Source of the DNA: Caprimulgus europaeus
Taxonomy: Eukaryota; Chordata; Aves; Caprimulgiformes; Caprimulgidae
DNA: 64,000 nt
NCBI GenBank assembly: GCA_907165065.1
Contig: OU015526.1
Span: 67,603,723-67,667,722 of the forward strand
Reading direction: 5' to 3'
Below, piece by piece: positions 26,001-36,551 of the stretch (position 1 is its first letter; every line of letters begins with the position of its first letter). The translations under genes and the position numbers were made by a program. The notes under the pieces were generated by a model that saw only the letters and a list, made by a program, of their open reading frames with translations, had not been told where the DNA came from and ran no database searches.

Positions 26001-27068
26001 ATCTGAACTCTATCAGATTTTTAAGTGACAGCTATGTGTAATTTTTCCTTTAACTTTGTATTCAAAGTCTTCATAGGGTGTTGTCTGAGTCGCAGTCCAG
26101 GTAACAGATAATTTAAAGGAAGATCCAATGAAGGAAATAAGAAAATGAGACAGCAAAATTCTGGGCTTTCATCTTTTTTGTGTGCTGGGCACCCCTAGGT
26201 TTCAGTGCAAATTTCAGTCAAACCAATGGTAAAAATATCATTTGGAGAGGAATTTTAATATCTACATATGAAAGTGCTTCCTTTGAGCAGCAGCACTGCT
26301 TCTAAGAACCTGTTCAGTCACATAATTGAGCAGCAAAGAAATGTTAATGGCAAATGTAGGGACATCATAAAGTATGCTTAGTTTGACACAGCTACACACC
26401 ACTTCGGACATAGCCTGTAAAGATGGAAGTCTGGATGTACTGAGCTTAAAAAACTGTCTGTGACAGCACCATCTGGTGTCTTCCAATAATACTATTTATG
26501 CTATTTTTAGGGGAGGGAGAGGAAAGAATTATCCTGTCAACTTCTAAAGCTAAGTTTGGATATAGACAAAGGCTATTCCCTAGATCATTTGATCCAAACC
26601 TTGCTATTTCATGCTATCATTTTATTCCTTCCCATCAGTATATTGTGTCTTCTTTAATTCCAGTTAGGTAATTAGAAAATTCACTGTTCTGTTAATTAAA
26701 ACCTTTCCTACATTTTTTGTGTATTCATTTATATGTGATCAACTTGCAGTTTTCTTAAGTGCCAAATCCTAAATTGCTATTTTCCTTCCACTGCATTTAG
26801 TCTTCCTGATATACCAATCCTTGCTCTCCTAGCTGCCCTTTGCATCTTCTGCAAGTGCAGTTCCTCCTACACACAACTTCAGGTGGGCTTTCTTGAGGCC
26901 TCATGTGGGAAGGTTTGTATGCCCCCCCATTGCTGCCGATCCCATCTGCTAATGCATTTTAAGGCCACATTTGCAGGGGGTGAGGGGGACATTTATGAGA
27001 TCTTTGTGACATTGACATCCTCATGAACCGGTGGCCCAACCAATGAGCTTCCAGTTAAGAGCGAAATT
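20046..27068. other. Intergenic, no recognised element
   Basis: About 7 kb of AT-rich spacer. Noted within it: a strong plus-strand splice-acceptor-like site at 20320-20339 followed by AATAAA at 20368-20373, an (AAT)n run near 24342-24355 and a short (CA)n at about 23699-23710. No coding exon is supported. Confidence 0.45.
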
Positions 27069-27418
27069 ATGTCTGGGGAGATCTCATAGCGGCCTTCCAA
27101 TACCTGAAGGGGCTACAAGAAAGCTGGGGAGGGACTTTTCATAAGGGCAGTTAATGACAAGACAAGGGGAAATGGCTTTAAACTGGAAGAAGGTAGGTTT
27201 AGTTTAGATATTAGGGAGAAATTCTTCACTGGGAGGGTGGTGAGACACTGGAACGGGTTGCCCAGAGAAGCTGTGGATGCCCCCTCCCTGGAAGTGTTCA
27301 AGGCCAGGCAGGATGAGGCTTTGAGCAACCTGGTCTAGTGGAAGGTGTCCCTGCTCATGGCAGAGGAGTTGGAACTAAATGGTCTTTAAGGTCCCTTCCA
27401 GCCCAAACCATTCTATGT
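27069..27418 (+). mobile_element. CR1 LINE 3' fragment
   Basis: Sense CR1 tail: GGGGAGATCTCATAGCGGCC, then the ORF end (the frame specifies a [17 protein letters not shown]-like tail), then GGTCTTTAAGGTCCCTTCCA and AACCATTCTATG at the end. It is 5'-truncated and moderately diverged. It is closely related in its 3' UTR to the antisense copy at 8287 (both contain the ACCTTCCACTAGACCAGGTT block, here reversed). Confidence 0.92.
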
Positions 27419-27424
27419 ATTTCC

Positions 27425-27680
27425 AGTCTGTAAATTCATGACCTGTATTAGGCACTATTGAAGTTCATCCCATATCTCTCAGTCAGATCTGTAAGGTTCT
27501 CCTGTATTCCATAGGTGCCTTTCTCTCTGTTGTTGATGACACCTTATTTTATGTCATCAGTGAATTTCCCATTTTGATGTATGCACCACGGTCATTAATG
27601 ATCATGTTAAATATGATCAATCTCAGGAATCTCTCCTGGAAAACCTCTATTGGTAAGGTCACGCATCTGTTTTCAGCAGA
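27425..27680 (-). mobile_element. Ancient CR1 fragment, antisense
   Basis: A worn copy of the amniote-wide older CR1 type, antisense. Recognisable blocks in the right order are GAAGTTCATCCCATATCTC, GATCTGTAAGGTTCTCCTGT, TTATGTCATCAGTGAATTT, ACGGTCATTAATGATCATGT and TCAGGAATCTCTCCTGGAAA. It abuts the younger sense CR1 directly. Recognition is from remembered consensus and was not computed. Confidence 0.65.
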
Positions 27681-30678
27681 GTGTATTGCTACCTTCCATT
27701 TGTCCAAGTGTATTTGCTGCCTGTGTGGCACTGTATGAATGCTCTGTTGACGTTCATCAGCAAGGTGTATTAGTATAGGAAAATGCCCAATTAATTCAGG
27801 TGTATGCTTCCTGTCTCTCAAGCAAGACCAGAAATCTCTGCATATGTCTGAACTGGGCCATATAAACATTCCCACCATTGTCCTGGGTACATCTGGTTTT
27901 TATTATTACAGTCAGAGGCTTGTTGGTAGAAATCTTGACAAACATGAGCATCTCGGTGACACTGGGTACACTCAACTTCTGATCTGAGTGTGGAAGCTTT
28001 ATGAAATGTAACGCTGTAAAGGAAATGTCCCCTATAAGCAGTCTCTGAATCATAGCTAGGATGTGCACCTGTAGCTTGTCCCTTCTTACACATCTACTGC
28101 ACTGGCAATTAATAGCTTCAATTCAGCGAGGGTGGTAGAATTTTAGGAGTGTCCTCTCAAAAGCTGAGCTTCTCACTAGAAAATATCAGTGTGACTATGC
28201 CATTCAGCACTTGTGGTGTAGCCTTGGTGAGGTGAACATTGTGTTTTGTGGCTTTGGCACCCTTTTCCTCTGGTGATTGCTTAAGGAGCAAGTTGCAGGA
28301 TGTCTGTTGGGCGAGTAACTTCATCCGTGTGAATACTACCTCTTCTGCAGCATATTCACTGATGTGATTCAACCAAAATAGTGTGAGGCAGGATTCTGCC
28401 ACTAATTTAAGAACTGCAGTAATATTTAATATATGCTGTCCACAATTAGACAATGTGTTATTCTGCACAGAGGCTGACTCTGTATTTCTTTTAGGCATTA
28501 GCGAATGGCATGTAGCTGGCAAACTCTACTTTTAAGATTTATCATTACACCACAGAAGTTATGAGTCAACTAACTAGCACTTGGCATGACTCTCTTCATG
28601 CCAGATCCCATGAACTTCCAGCATGAGGCACAGATGATCTCTAATCACACATTTCTTTGCCGCTTCTGCAGCAGGTTACACTCTTTACACAGTCTTGGCT
28701 AATATGTTGCCTGTTTTTTTGGAAAGAAATTCTGTTCAAAGTTACAGCTTCTTTCAGGTCCTTCACAATATTTGCCCTGGAAGATGATTGAAACACTAGG
28801 AAGTGGCACTGTTTTGGAGCTTGAATTCTTGTGTGTTAAGCAATTCTGCCCCAGCAGGACTGCACTTCACTCTGTGTGTATCTGTCAGCGCTAGAGCAGC
28901 TAGCACAGATGCAGAAATACTCATTTGAGCCTTACTTATGCTAAAGGCTGTCTGCAGTCAGTCTGGCTGACTGCTCAAGAAAAAACGTGGGGGTACCTGG
29001 ATGTGATGCTCATCACAGCAGTTCCCTCCCTTCCCCGCACGCTGTAGGCTAAGGAAGGTGGTAAGCTTAATAACAGTAGCTTGTTAGGTCCTGGTAAACC
29101 TTTGATATATTTGGTTACACATGCTCTGCCCTAGAAGGAGACAGGTTGGAAAGGAGCAGTAAATAAGGTGAGATTTGTAATCAAGTTACTGGTGTACTGC
29201 AGCAGGAACCACCTGGCTGGGAGGGCAGGGAATGCTGGCCCAGTGCTGACACCTGGGGCAGGGAATGCTGGCCTGGTGCTGGCACCTTAGGTACCCCACA
29301 GAGCTGGGGCTGGATTGTGTCAGTTCACTTTTTCTCTGAGTAAGACATTTGAATAAATCTCTTCACAGAAGAGCAAGGAAAATAGCCTAGTAACAGGAGA
29401 AAACGATCTTTTTTTACATGTATTTTATTTTTATATTTTTATGTTGCAAAGGAGAGGCCAATATTTTGGCCAATATTTGTCTGAGTAAGCCTCTACCTGA
29501 GATTAATGAGAAATGTGGAAAACGACAGAAGTTTAAGGGAGCTGAGTGAGCCATTAAAGAAGAGAAACTAGAGAAAGAAGACATGTTTTTTTCAAGTGTT
29601 CTTTATTTTTAAGAGGCTAAAATAGAAAAAGAACAGGCAGAAAAATGTTCATCAGCAACAATCTCCTGGGTTCTTGTAATTTACAAAGAAATCTCTAACA
29701 AAAGCAGACACTAAACAAATATGATAAGACATGGCAATTTTTGCCTCTGGGACACAGGGAGCACCATCTCACTATGAAAACTTAATAAAGATCAAACAAG
29801 ATAAAGCTCCTTTCAACTCTTTTCATCATTTTAAAATGAAAATATCACTTTCCCTATAAATTCTATTGAAACTTTCCTATAGCTCTAGTTCATCTTGGCT
29901 GGAACATAGTTTTTTTCTGGAACTTTCCTCTGAAGATTTTTTTAGACCATCAGAGCATTATTAAGAACATTAAATTGACCTAAGTAAACAAAACCATAAC
30001 TACAGTAGCAACTACAGTATTTCAAACAACGTTACAGAAGAATGAAGCAGTATTCCAGTCTAAGGCAGGACTTTGTAATAAAGTGACAGGCAGTATAGCT
30101 TTTAACATATCAACAGGAAGATGGATAGAGTATTAGCAATGTAAGGTCAAGAAAAGATGTGTTGCTCAATTAACTCTCTACATGAAGAAACTGGCTGGAT
30201 TTTTTTAACTCAAAGCACAGTATTGTCAGCAAATGGGTGAGGTGATGGTGTTGCTTTATCCTTTGTGTGGTCTCCCGGTGTTAAGATCTCTTCTGTTCTT
30301 CTCCAGCTGTAAACAAGAATTAATAGCAGTCTCACAGCTAGGGAAGGAAAAAGAACTCATTTTCCTGAGCACCTGCAGAGAAATAATATTTCAGTCAACT
30401 TTTCCTGCTGTCCATCAGCAGCAAGAAGCCTTCAGGCTGCTTTGGAGTTAGCTCTAACCCCAAGTCTTTCCCAGTCTGCGCCGGCTGGGGTCCTACACCT
30501 GCAGGGACTCATCACACTCAGTGCAGGGGGAACTGAGCTGCTGACTGAAACCTTCTGAGAGTAGAGAGAGGTGGGATTGCTTACCTACCCTGTGATGTGT
30601 ATTTTCCATAGGTTTGCTTTTGCCTGTGCCCAGCTCAACACAGGATCACTGACCTCTGAGTGTATTTAGGCCTTACAT
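27681..30678. other. Intergenic, no recognised element
   Basis: Three minus-strand open frames of 90-121 codons lie between 27796 and 28522, but they are in different frames and show no recognisable domain. A 33-bp near-perfect tandem pair is at 29225-29290. I see nothing else that I can name. Confidence 0.4.
29225..29290. repeat. 33-bp tandem pair
   Basis: Two adjacent 33-base copies that both start GCAGGGAATGCTGGCC or GCAGGGAATGCTGGCCT. They differ at only a few bases toward their ends. This is a simple local duplication with no visible function. Confidence 0.8.
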
Positions 30679-31115
30679 CACAGAACCACAGAATCATAGT
30701 GGTTGGAAAAGACCTTTAAGATCACAGAGTCCAACCATAAACCTAACACTACCAATTCCACCTCTAAACCATGTCCCTGAGCACCTCATCTACCCATCTT
30801 TCAAATATCATCAGGGAAGGTGATTCCACCACCTCCCTGGGCAGCCTATTCCAGTGCTTGATTACCCTTTTAGTGAAGAAGTTTTTCCTAATATCCAATC
30901 AAAACCTCCCCTGATGCAACTTGAGGCCATTTCCTCTCATTCTATCACTTGTTACCTGGGAGAAGAGACTGACCCCCACCTCTCTACACCCTCCTTTCAG
31001 GTAGTTGTAGACAGTGATAAGGTCTCCCCTCCGCCTCCTTTTCTCCAAGCTAAACAACCCCAGCTCCCTCAGCCACTGCTTGTAGGAGTTCTCCAGGTCC
31101 CTCACCAGCTTAGAC
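30679..31115 (-). mobile_element. CR1 LINE 3' fragment, antisense
   Basis: Starts CACAGAACCACAGAATCATA and contains GACCTTTAAGATCACAGAGT. On the minus strand the ORF end is readable at 31105-30899 ([36 protein letters not shown]). The 3' UTR (CATAAACCTAACACTACCA) marks a different CR1 subfamily from the copies at 8287 and 19289. It is 5'-truncated. Confidence 0.9.
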
Positions 31116-31118
31116 AGT

Positions 31119-32685
31119 AAGGCACCGGTTGTGCGTACTCTGAATTGCTTGGTGGAGGCCCGTTCCGTTAACGGTAAAGGGAGCTTAATTCAGGCTTTCT
31201 CAGTACCCTGCAATGCCATCTTCAGTTTTGTTCTGGATTAAGATTCCAAACTTTCAAGTAAATCCCTATGTCAGCAGAATTTAGGCAGCCTAGTCTTTAA
31301 AAGCCTAGCTTTTAAACCTTTTGTTGTTTTACCTCTTGGCAATGATTATCCCAACAGGCTGAGATACAAGTCCAGAAAATACCATGGGATTCCATAACTG
31401 AGGGGCTTGGCAACCTGGAGGAGATTCCCTCACCTTTAAAGGAAGCAATGCCTAGCTATTCCCTTTGAGATTGTTTGAAATTTTGTGTACAGACACACAA
31501 TCTGACACAATATAAATGTAACCAGTTACCTTTTAAATAAAAAAGGGTATAAACTAATGAATTTTTTTATCTTGTGAAAGGCAAATCTAACAAAGTATTG
31601 TGGCACATACTAGATGTAGTCATGTAGTCAATACCTAAATCCAGCTTCTGAGTTTCTGTATTTCAAGGCTCTGGAGCTGGACTTCCCCACTTGCCACTTC
31701 TCTCCTACTTCATGACCATATTTCACACACTCAAGTTTGAATATGATGGTCTTGTAACTTTCTACAAGGTATAGTTAATCTGGAGTTATTCTCACTTCAG
31801 AAACATGTAAAACAAGGAAGAGAATTTGTAATATATTGTTAAAGTCACACATAACCTGCAAAATTCAGAGATACGCCCCTCCCCGCCCACCCCAATGCTA
31901 CAGACACTTGTAAAATGATTTTTTTATAGCATGTAAAAGTAGAGATTGTGCTTTTCAGTGTATTCCAAGCAAAGTGATTTGAGATCAAGCTGGATGAGCG
32001 CCGTGTATGCCTCTGTGGAGGCTGGAGTGGGGCAAAAGTCATAGGGTTTGATTTTTTTTTTTTAAACAAGAGAGCATAGTCTAGGGTAAGGGGGTAGCAA
32101 ATGTCTTGCTGGCCTGAGTGGAAACATATTACAGCTGCTTGGATGTTCACTGAAAGTACAGTGGGTTTGTGCCAGGACCAGAACAGAGCTCTGGGGAGCC
32201 AGGCAAAGCGAGAACCTCAGATGTTTCCTGTGAACAGGAACAAGTAATAGAGGAAGAACCACCACCAACCATCATACCAAAGTGGGTGATTATAAGTCAA
32301 AGCTGATTAACCTGGCGGATTGTAGTTCAGCATTCAGCAATAAAAGCAATCAAATATTCTGTTGTTTTTATTTAGGAGTACTTTTAAGGTGAGAAGCAAC
32401 CATTAGATTATAAACTGTGAAGAATTTCATATCTTGCTATTAAATAAAGCATTATTTCAGGCAGTATTTTTTTGTTTTGTTTAATTTGAAAATGAGTAGA
32501 TTGTCTTTCACTTCCCAGGACAGTCTCACTTTTGAATTCGCTCCAATGGACAATCAGTGTTAAATCAGCTACTTTTGCTCTAATTTGCACTAATTTAAAC
32601 TTTGGTTCTTGTTATGCCTTTATCCACTAGCTTAAAGAGTCTATTAGTACCTGCTGTTATATCCCTGTTATGGTACTTACACAAT
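31119..32685. other. Intergenic, no recognised element
   Basis: AT-rich spacer between a CR1 and an ancient CR1. No exon, RNA gene or repeat family is recognised. There is a short T11 run near 32051-32062. Confidence 0.45.
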
Positions 32686-32689
32686 GTAT

Positions 32690-34690
32690 TAATATCACCT
32701 CTTTTCTTGAAAAGCTGAATAGATTGGGCACCTGAAATCTCTCCCAAGAGAGGAATTACTTCAAATTAGTTTTAAGGCTCCTTTCTTAACCTTCTCTAGT
32801 ATTTCAATATCCTTTTTTAAAATGCAGATACCAAAACTGGACAGCTTCCAGTGTCTGTCTCACTGATGCTTCATGCAGAGATAAAATAGCTTCCCTACTC
32901 CTACTTGTTACTCCTCTGAAACATCTGAGGATAGCTGCACCCTCCTTAGGCCCCTTTCTCCCAGGAGTATAGCACAATTCCTTCCTACTCTGACCCCCAA
33001 ATCCTCCCCTGTGTGCAGAGTAAACCTCTCACTCCCCAGTTCTGCTCCAGAGTGGCTGACAGTTTCGGTCACCTGGAGTCGTATTTTTGCATTGAGCTCT
33101 ATAAAAACACACTCTGTTTCAACTAAGCTTATCTTAGCTGGTCCTTAATAAGTTACACGTGTGATGAGAATGTCATGTATCATTGAATAACACACCTTTC
33201 AATAAACCTATTATGGCCATGCCTATGTAACTTTACTCACCACACTGAAAATTTCCTCTCAAAAACATGAATCAGGTTTGCTTGGCAGGCCACTTCCCAT
33301 AAAAACAAACTTTATCCATACATTGGATTTTTTCTGTCTTGTTTTTCCTGGGTGTCTTGGTTTTGCTAGAATAGAGTTAATTTTCTTCTTAGTAGTTAGA
33401 ACAGCTGTGGTTGAGTTTCAGTATGGGATTTGTTATGAGAAGAATGTTGATAAAGGTACTAATGTTATTAGCTGCTGCTGGAGCTCAAGGCCACCATGTT
33501 TGGCTGGTTCACAGCTGCATTAGGACTGGGAGGGAGAAGCACAGTGAATAGGCATTTGGATATGCTGATAAAATATTCCATATCATATCACATCATGTTC
33601 AGTATATTAACCAGGGCTGACTGGAAAATGGGGGTATTCTCTTGGGGATCACTTGGGCTCGCTCTTCTGCGAATTGCTGTTTCAGTTTTGGGACTGTCTC
33701 TGCTCCAGGATCACTGGCTGGCACAGGCTGGGCATCAGTTGGCGGGTGGTGAGCAACTGCACTGTGCATCACTTTTGTATCTTCTGCTATTACTGTTACT
33801 ATCATTATTGTTTTATTTCAATTAGTAAATTGTTTTGATCTCAACCCATGAGTTTTCTTACTTTCACCTTTCCAATTCTCTCCCCTACTCCCTGCGGGGG
33901 GGGAGAGTGAGAGAGCAACTGTGTTTGGCTGCAAACCAAAGCAGTGAAACCATCACACTGGGGTTGATTAACACTAGGCTAACTGGCCTGTGACTACCTG
34001 CTCACCATAATTAGGTTTTTTTGATCTTATCAGGAAACTGAACACTCACTCTTTCAAGATTTTTCTGTTACGTCAAGCCTGACCTGAAGTAGTGTCAGAG
34101 AGCTGGTTATTCTCTCTGCCCTTGTGCCCACTCTTTTGGGATTCATGTGTGACATTTTTCCAGGTATGCTGTTTTTGTATGATCTCAGGAGATGCTTCTT
34201 AATCTCTCTTTTATGAGTCAATAACATGGCAAACACATCCTCCCTTTCTTCCCAGATATAAACCTGAAATATTTATTGATAGTTTAAACCTTTTTGACCT
34301 TTTCTTCTAACAATACTTCTTCCTCTTCCCGATATACAAATGCTTTATTGCCCATAGCACTTCCAGGCATGGATTTTCTCTTTATAGCTTTTGCTTCCCT
34401 TATGAAATCTCAACACTTTCTAATTACTGTTGATTGCCATCTACTTTCATTTCTCAATATTAGTTCTACCTGGTAATTTTTTCTTTTTAGTTGCTGACAT
34501 CACTTCTCCAGGAATGGGCTTTCAAGGAAAGTTGTTCTCTTGCTTAATGGTAGACCTTTTGGCAAGCCATTGTGTTTCCCTGTAAACTTTGCTATTGTAT
34601 TCCCCTATTTGTCTGCACATTTTTCTCCCAAATTCACTTTTTTCAACTTTGGGGAAATAACTTTTTCAAAGCAGTATGTGCATATGTAAA
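32690..34690 (-). mobile_element. Ancient CR1, antisense, interrupted by an LTR
   Basis: Two halves (32690-33352 and 33958-34690) form one old antisense CR1. In the left half I recognise the 3'-side blocks (CACCTCTTTTCTTGAAAAGC, CCAAAACTGGACAGCTTCCA, AAAATAGCTTCCCTACTCCT) and, just before the break, ATCAGGTTTGCTTGGCAGG. The right half continues with GGTTGATTAACACTAGGCTA, AACTGGCCTGTGACTACCTG, GAAATATTTATTGATAG and TAGCTTTTGCTTCCCTTATG. These blocks keep the order of the element family, so the LTR at 33353-33957 landed inside it. The element is heavily decayed and cannot encode protein. Confidence 0.7.
33353..33957 (+). mobile_element. Solo LTR, avian ERVL-like, nested in ancient CR1
   Basis: A complete 605-bp LTR from TGTCTTGG to CCATCACA, with perfect 5-bp target repeats CTGGG at 33348-33352 and 33958-33962. 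It shares the 3' half with the LTR at 3178 (GGTGGTGAGCAACTGCACT, ATTAGTAAATTG, TCTCAACCCATGAG). It carries a different middle segment at about 33470-33545, where the other two copies have ACTTTGTGTTTTGTTAGTCT. No second LTR or viral coding region is present. Confidence 0.87.
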
Positions 34691-35394
34691 ATATGGTTAA
34701 GGCTGTCATCTGCTTAGATCAATGGCAGCTATGAACACAAACTGGAAATGGGCAACGTTGGTACCAGCAAGATACTCGGGCATCCCATCTAAAGGAAGAG
34801 GAACGGTATTTTTAGTAGCAGAATTTAATAACCAGGGCTCTAAAATAGGCAATATCTATTAATCTTTTGAGATGTTATTCTGTTACTGAACATAGCTACG
34901 GAAAAGAGAATTTTCGCTGTTCACTTGCACTAGGATAAGACACAGCTGAGTTTTGACTCTGGTTTATATTGGTACAAAAGGCTTTTAAGTCTTGGTCAAA
35001 ACTCTCTTTGCATCTTTTATATGTTAAAAAACCCCCTAAATCTGGGTTTTCCTTGAGCTAAAATCAAACTATTCCATAGTGTTTCCAGAAAGCAGCTCTG
35101 TTATTCTTTGAGGTTTCACCTTCCACGTTCTTTCTGTTGCTGTCAGCTGTGCACCCAGTTTTGGTAAAGGTGTGTTAAAAAAGCATCGTTCCGAGCGGTG
35201 TGGTAAGAAATGTGTTTCGTTTGTATTTTAAAGCCTGGACACAGGCACTTAGAGGTAAATAACTTTTACAGATACACAAGCGATTATCCCTCTGAGCAGT
35301 GCAGCATAATTACAACGTTTTCATTTTTTTTTAACTTATACTACAGGAATCAGGAAATGAGCCAAAAAAAACCCCCAAATCAGAGTTAAAGCCT
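34691..35394. other. Upstream flank of RNF150, no recognised element
   Basis: AT-rich until about 35390, where composition changes abruptly to the CpG island. No exon or repeat is recognised. It may contain distal promoter sequence. Confidence 0.4.
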
Positions 35395-35895
35395 GGGCAG
35401 GGAGGTGTGACCGACTGACAGCGGAGCACCCCCGCCTCCGCGCTCCCCGGGGCTCCGCTCTGTCCCCGGGAGAGGCCGCGGTCCCGTGCGGGACTAGCGC
35501 GGGCCCCGGCGGCTGCCGCCGCGCTGCCGCCAGGTGCCGCTACCGCCCCGCCGCCGCTTCTCCCGCAGCCGGCGGCCCCCACCGCTCCGTACCCAGGGGA
35601 GCGCTGCCCCTCCGGCGGGCCGGGCCGGGCCGCGCCGGGCCTCCGCGCCGGCGGGGAACGGGGCGGGAGGAGGCCCGGGCTCGGAGCGGGCGCAGCGCCG
35701 CGCGTTTGTGTGCGTGGAAATCCCCCCTCCCCCGCGCCTTCCCCGCCCGGCGGCCGGCCGGGTTGCCAGCAGCGGGGGAGGCAGGCAGGCAGGCGTGCGG
35801 GCAGGGCCGGGGAGGGGAGCGAGGGGCAGGAGGAAGCGAGGCGGCGGGAGCGGGGCGGAGACGGGGCCAACCCGAGGAAATCAAACGGCCCCGAC

Positions 35896-35904
35896 ATGAA
35901 TTAG
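35896..35904 (+). other. Minimal uORF upstream of RNF150
   Basis: ATG AAT TAG, a two-codon reading frame 187 bases before the main start. I found no other ATG upstream of it in the island apart from one near 35357 at the AT-rich edge. If the transcript starts upstream of 35896, this uORF would be in the leader. It has a C at -3 (weak context). Confidence 0.45.
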
Positions 35905-36091
35905 GCTGCAGAAGGGAGGGCCCCCCTCCCCCTTTCCCCTTCCCTTCCCCGCACGGCGCCCGGCGGGAGCAGCACCGCCCCGCACGGAGCCGGCTGCTCG
36001 GGCCGCGCCACAGGCGCACGCAGACAGACAGGCAGGCGCGGCGGGGGCGGGCGGACCGGCCGGCCGGAGTGGGGGGGCCCGGCAGATGAAG

Positions 36092-36551
36092 ATGGCAATG
36101 TCTGTGATCCAAGCGTGCCGCAGCCTGGCTCTCTCAACATGGCTGCTGTCCTTTTGTTTCGTGCATCTGCTGTGCCTGGACTTCACCGTGGCCGAGAAGG
36201 AGGAGTGGTACACGGCCTTCGTCAACATCACCTACGCCGACCCGGCGGCCGGTAGCGCCGAGCTCCGCAGCGAGAAGAGCGAGTGCGGGCGCTACGGCGA
36301 GCAGTCGCCCAAGCAGGACGCGCGCGGGCAGGTGGCCCTTTCCGCCTCGCCCACCGACCGCTACGCCTGCGACCCCGCCACCCGCTTCAACGCCCCGGCC
36401 TCGGGCAAGAGCTGGGTGGCTCTCATCCCGCGGGGAAACTGCACCTACAAGGACAAGATCCGCCACGCCGCCGCCCAGAACGCCTCTGCCGTGGTCATCT
36501 ACAACGTGGGCTCCAGCAACGCCAACGAGACCATCACCATGCCCCACGCAG
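36092..36551 (+). CDS. RNF150: RNF150 coding exon 1 (signal peptide and start of PA domain)
   Basis: Encodes the first 153 residues plus one base of RNF150, a single-pass membrane E3 ubiquitin ligase of the PA-TM-RING family (with RNF13, RNF128 and RNF130). Residues 1-34 are a signal peptide with hydrophobic core from L12 to L29 and a plausible cleavage after TVA34. The luminal part follows: WYTAFVNITY at 39-48, then the start of the protease-associated domain, including SWVALIPRGNCTYKDKI at 107-123 and SAVVIYNVG at 132-140. Four N-glycosylation sequons are visible: NIT45, NCT116, NAS130 and NET145. The exon ends at donor CAG|GTGAGC in phase 1. The rest of the PA domain, membrane helix and RING-H2 are downstream and outside the window. 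I chose the ATG at 36092 (A at -3, G at +4). An in-frame ATG at 36086 would add MK but has C at -3. Third codon positions are mostly G or C. Confidence 0.95.

Noticed and set aside
35331-36231. Long open frames on both strands in the RNF150 CpG island (up to 190 codons)
   Set aside because: Same GC effect. They overlap the real exon in other frames and many need a non-ATG start.
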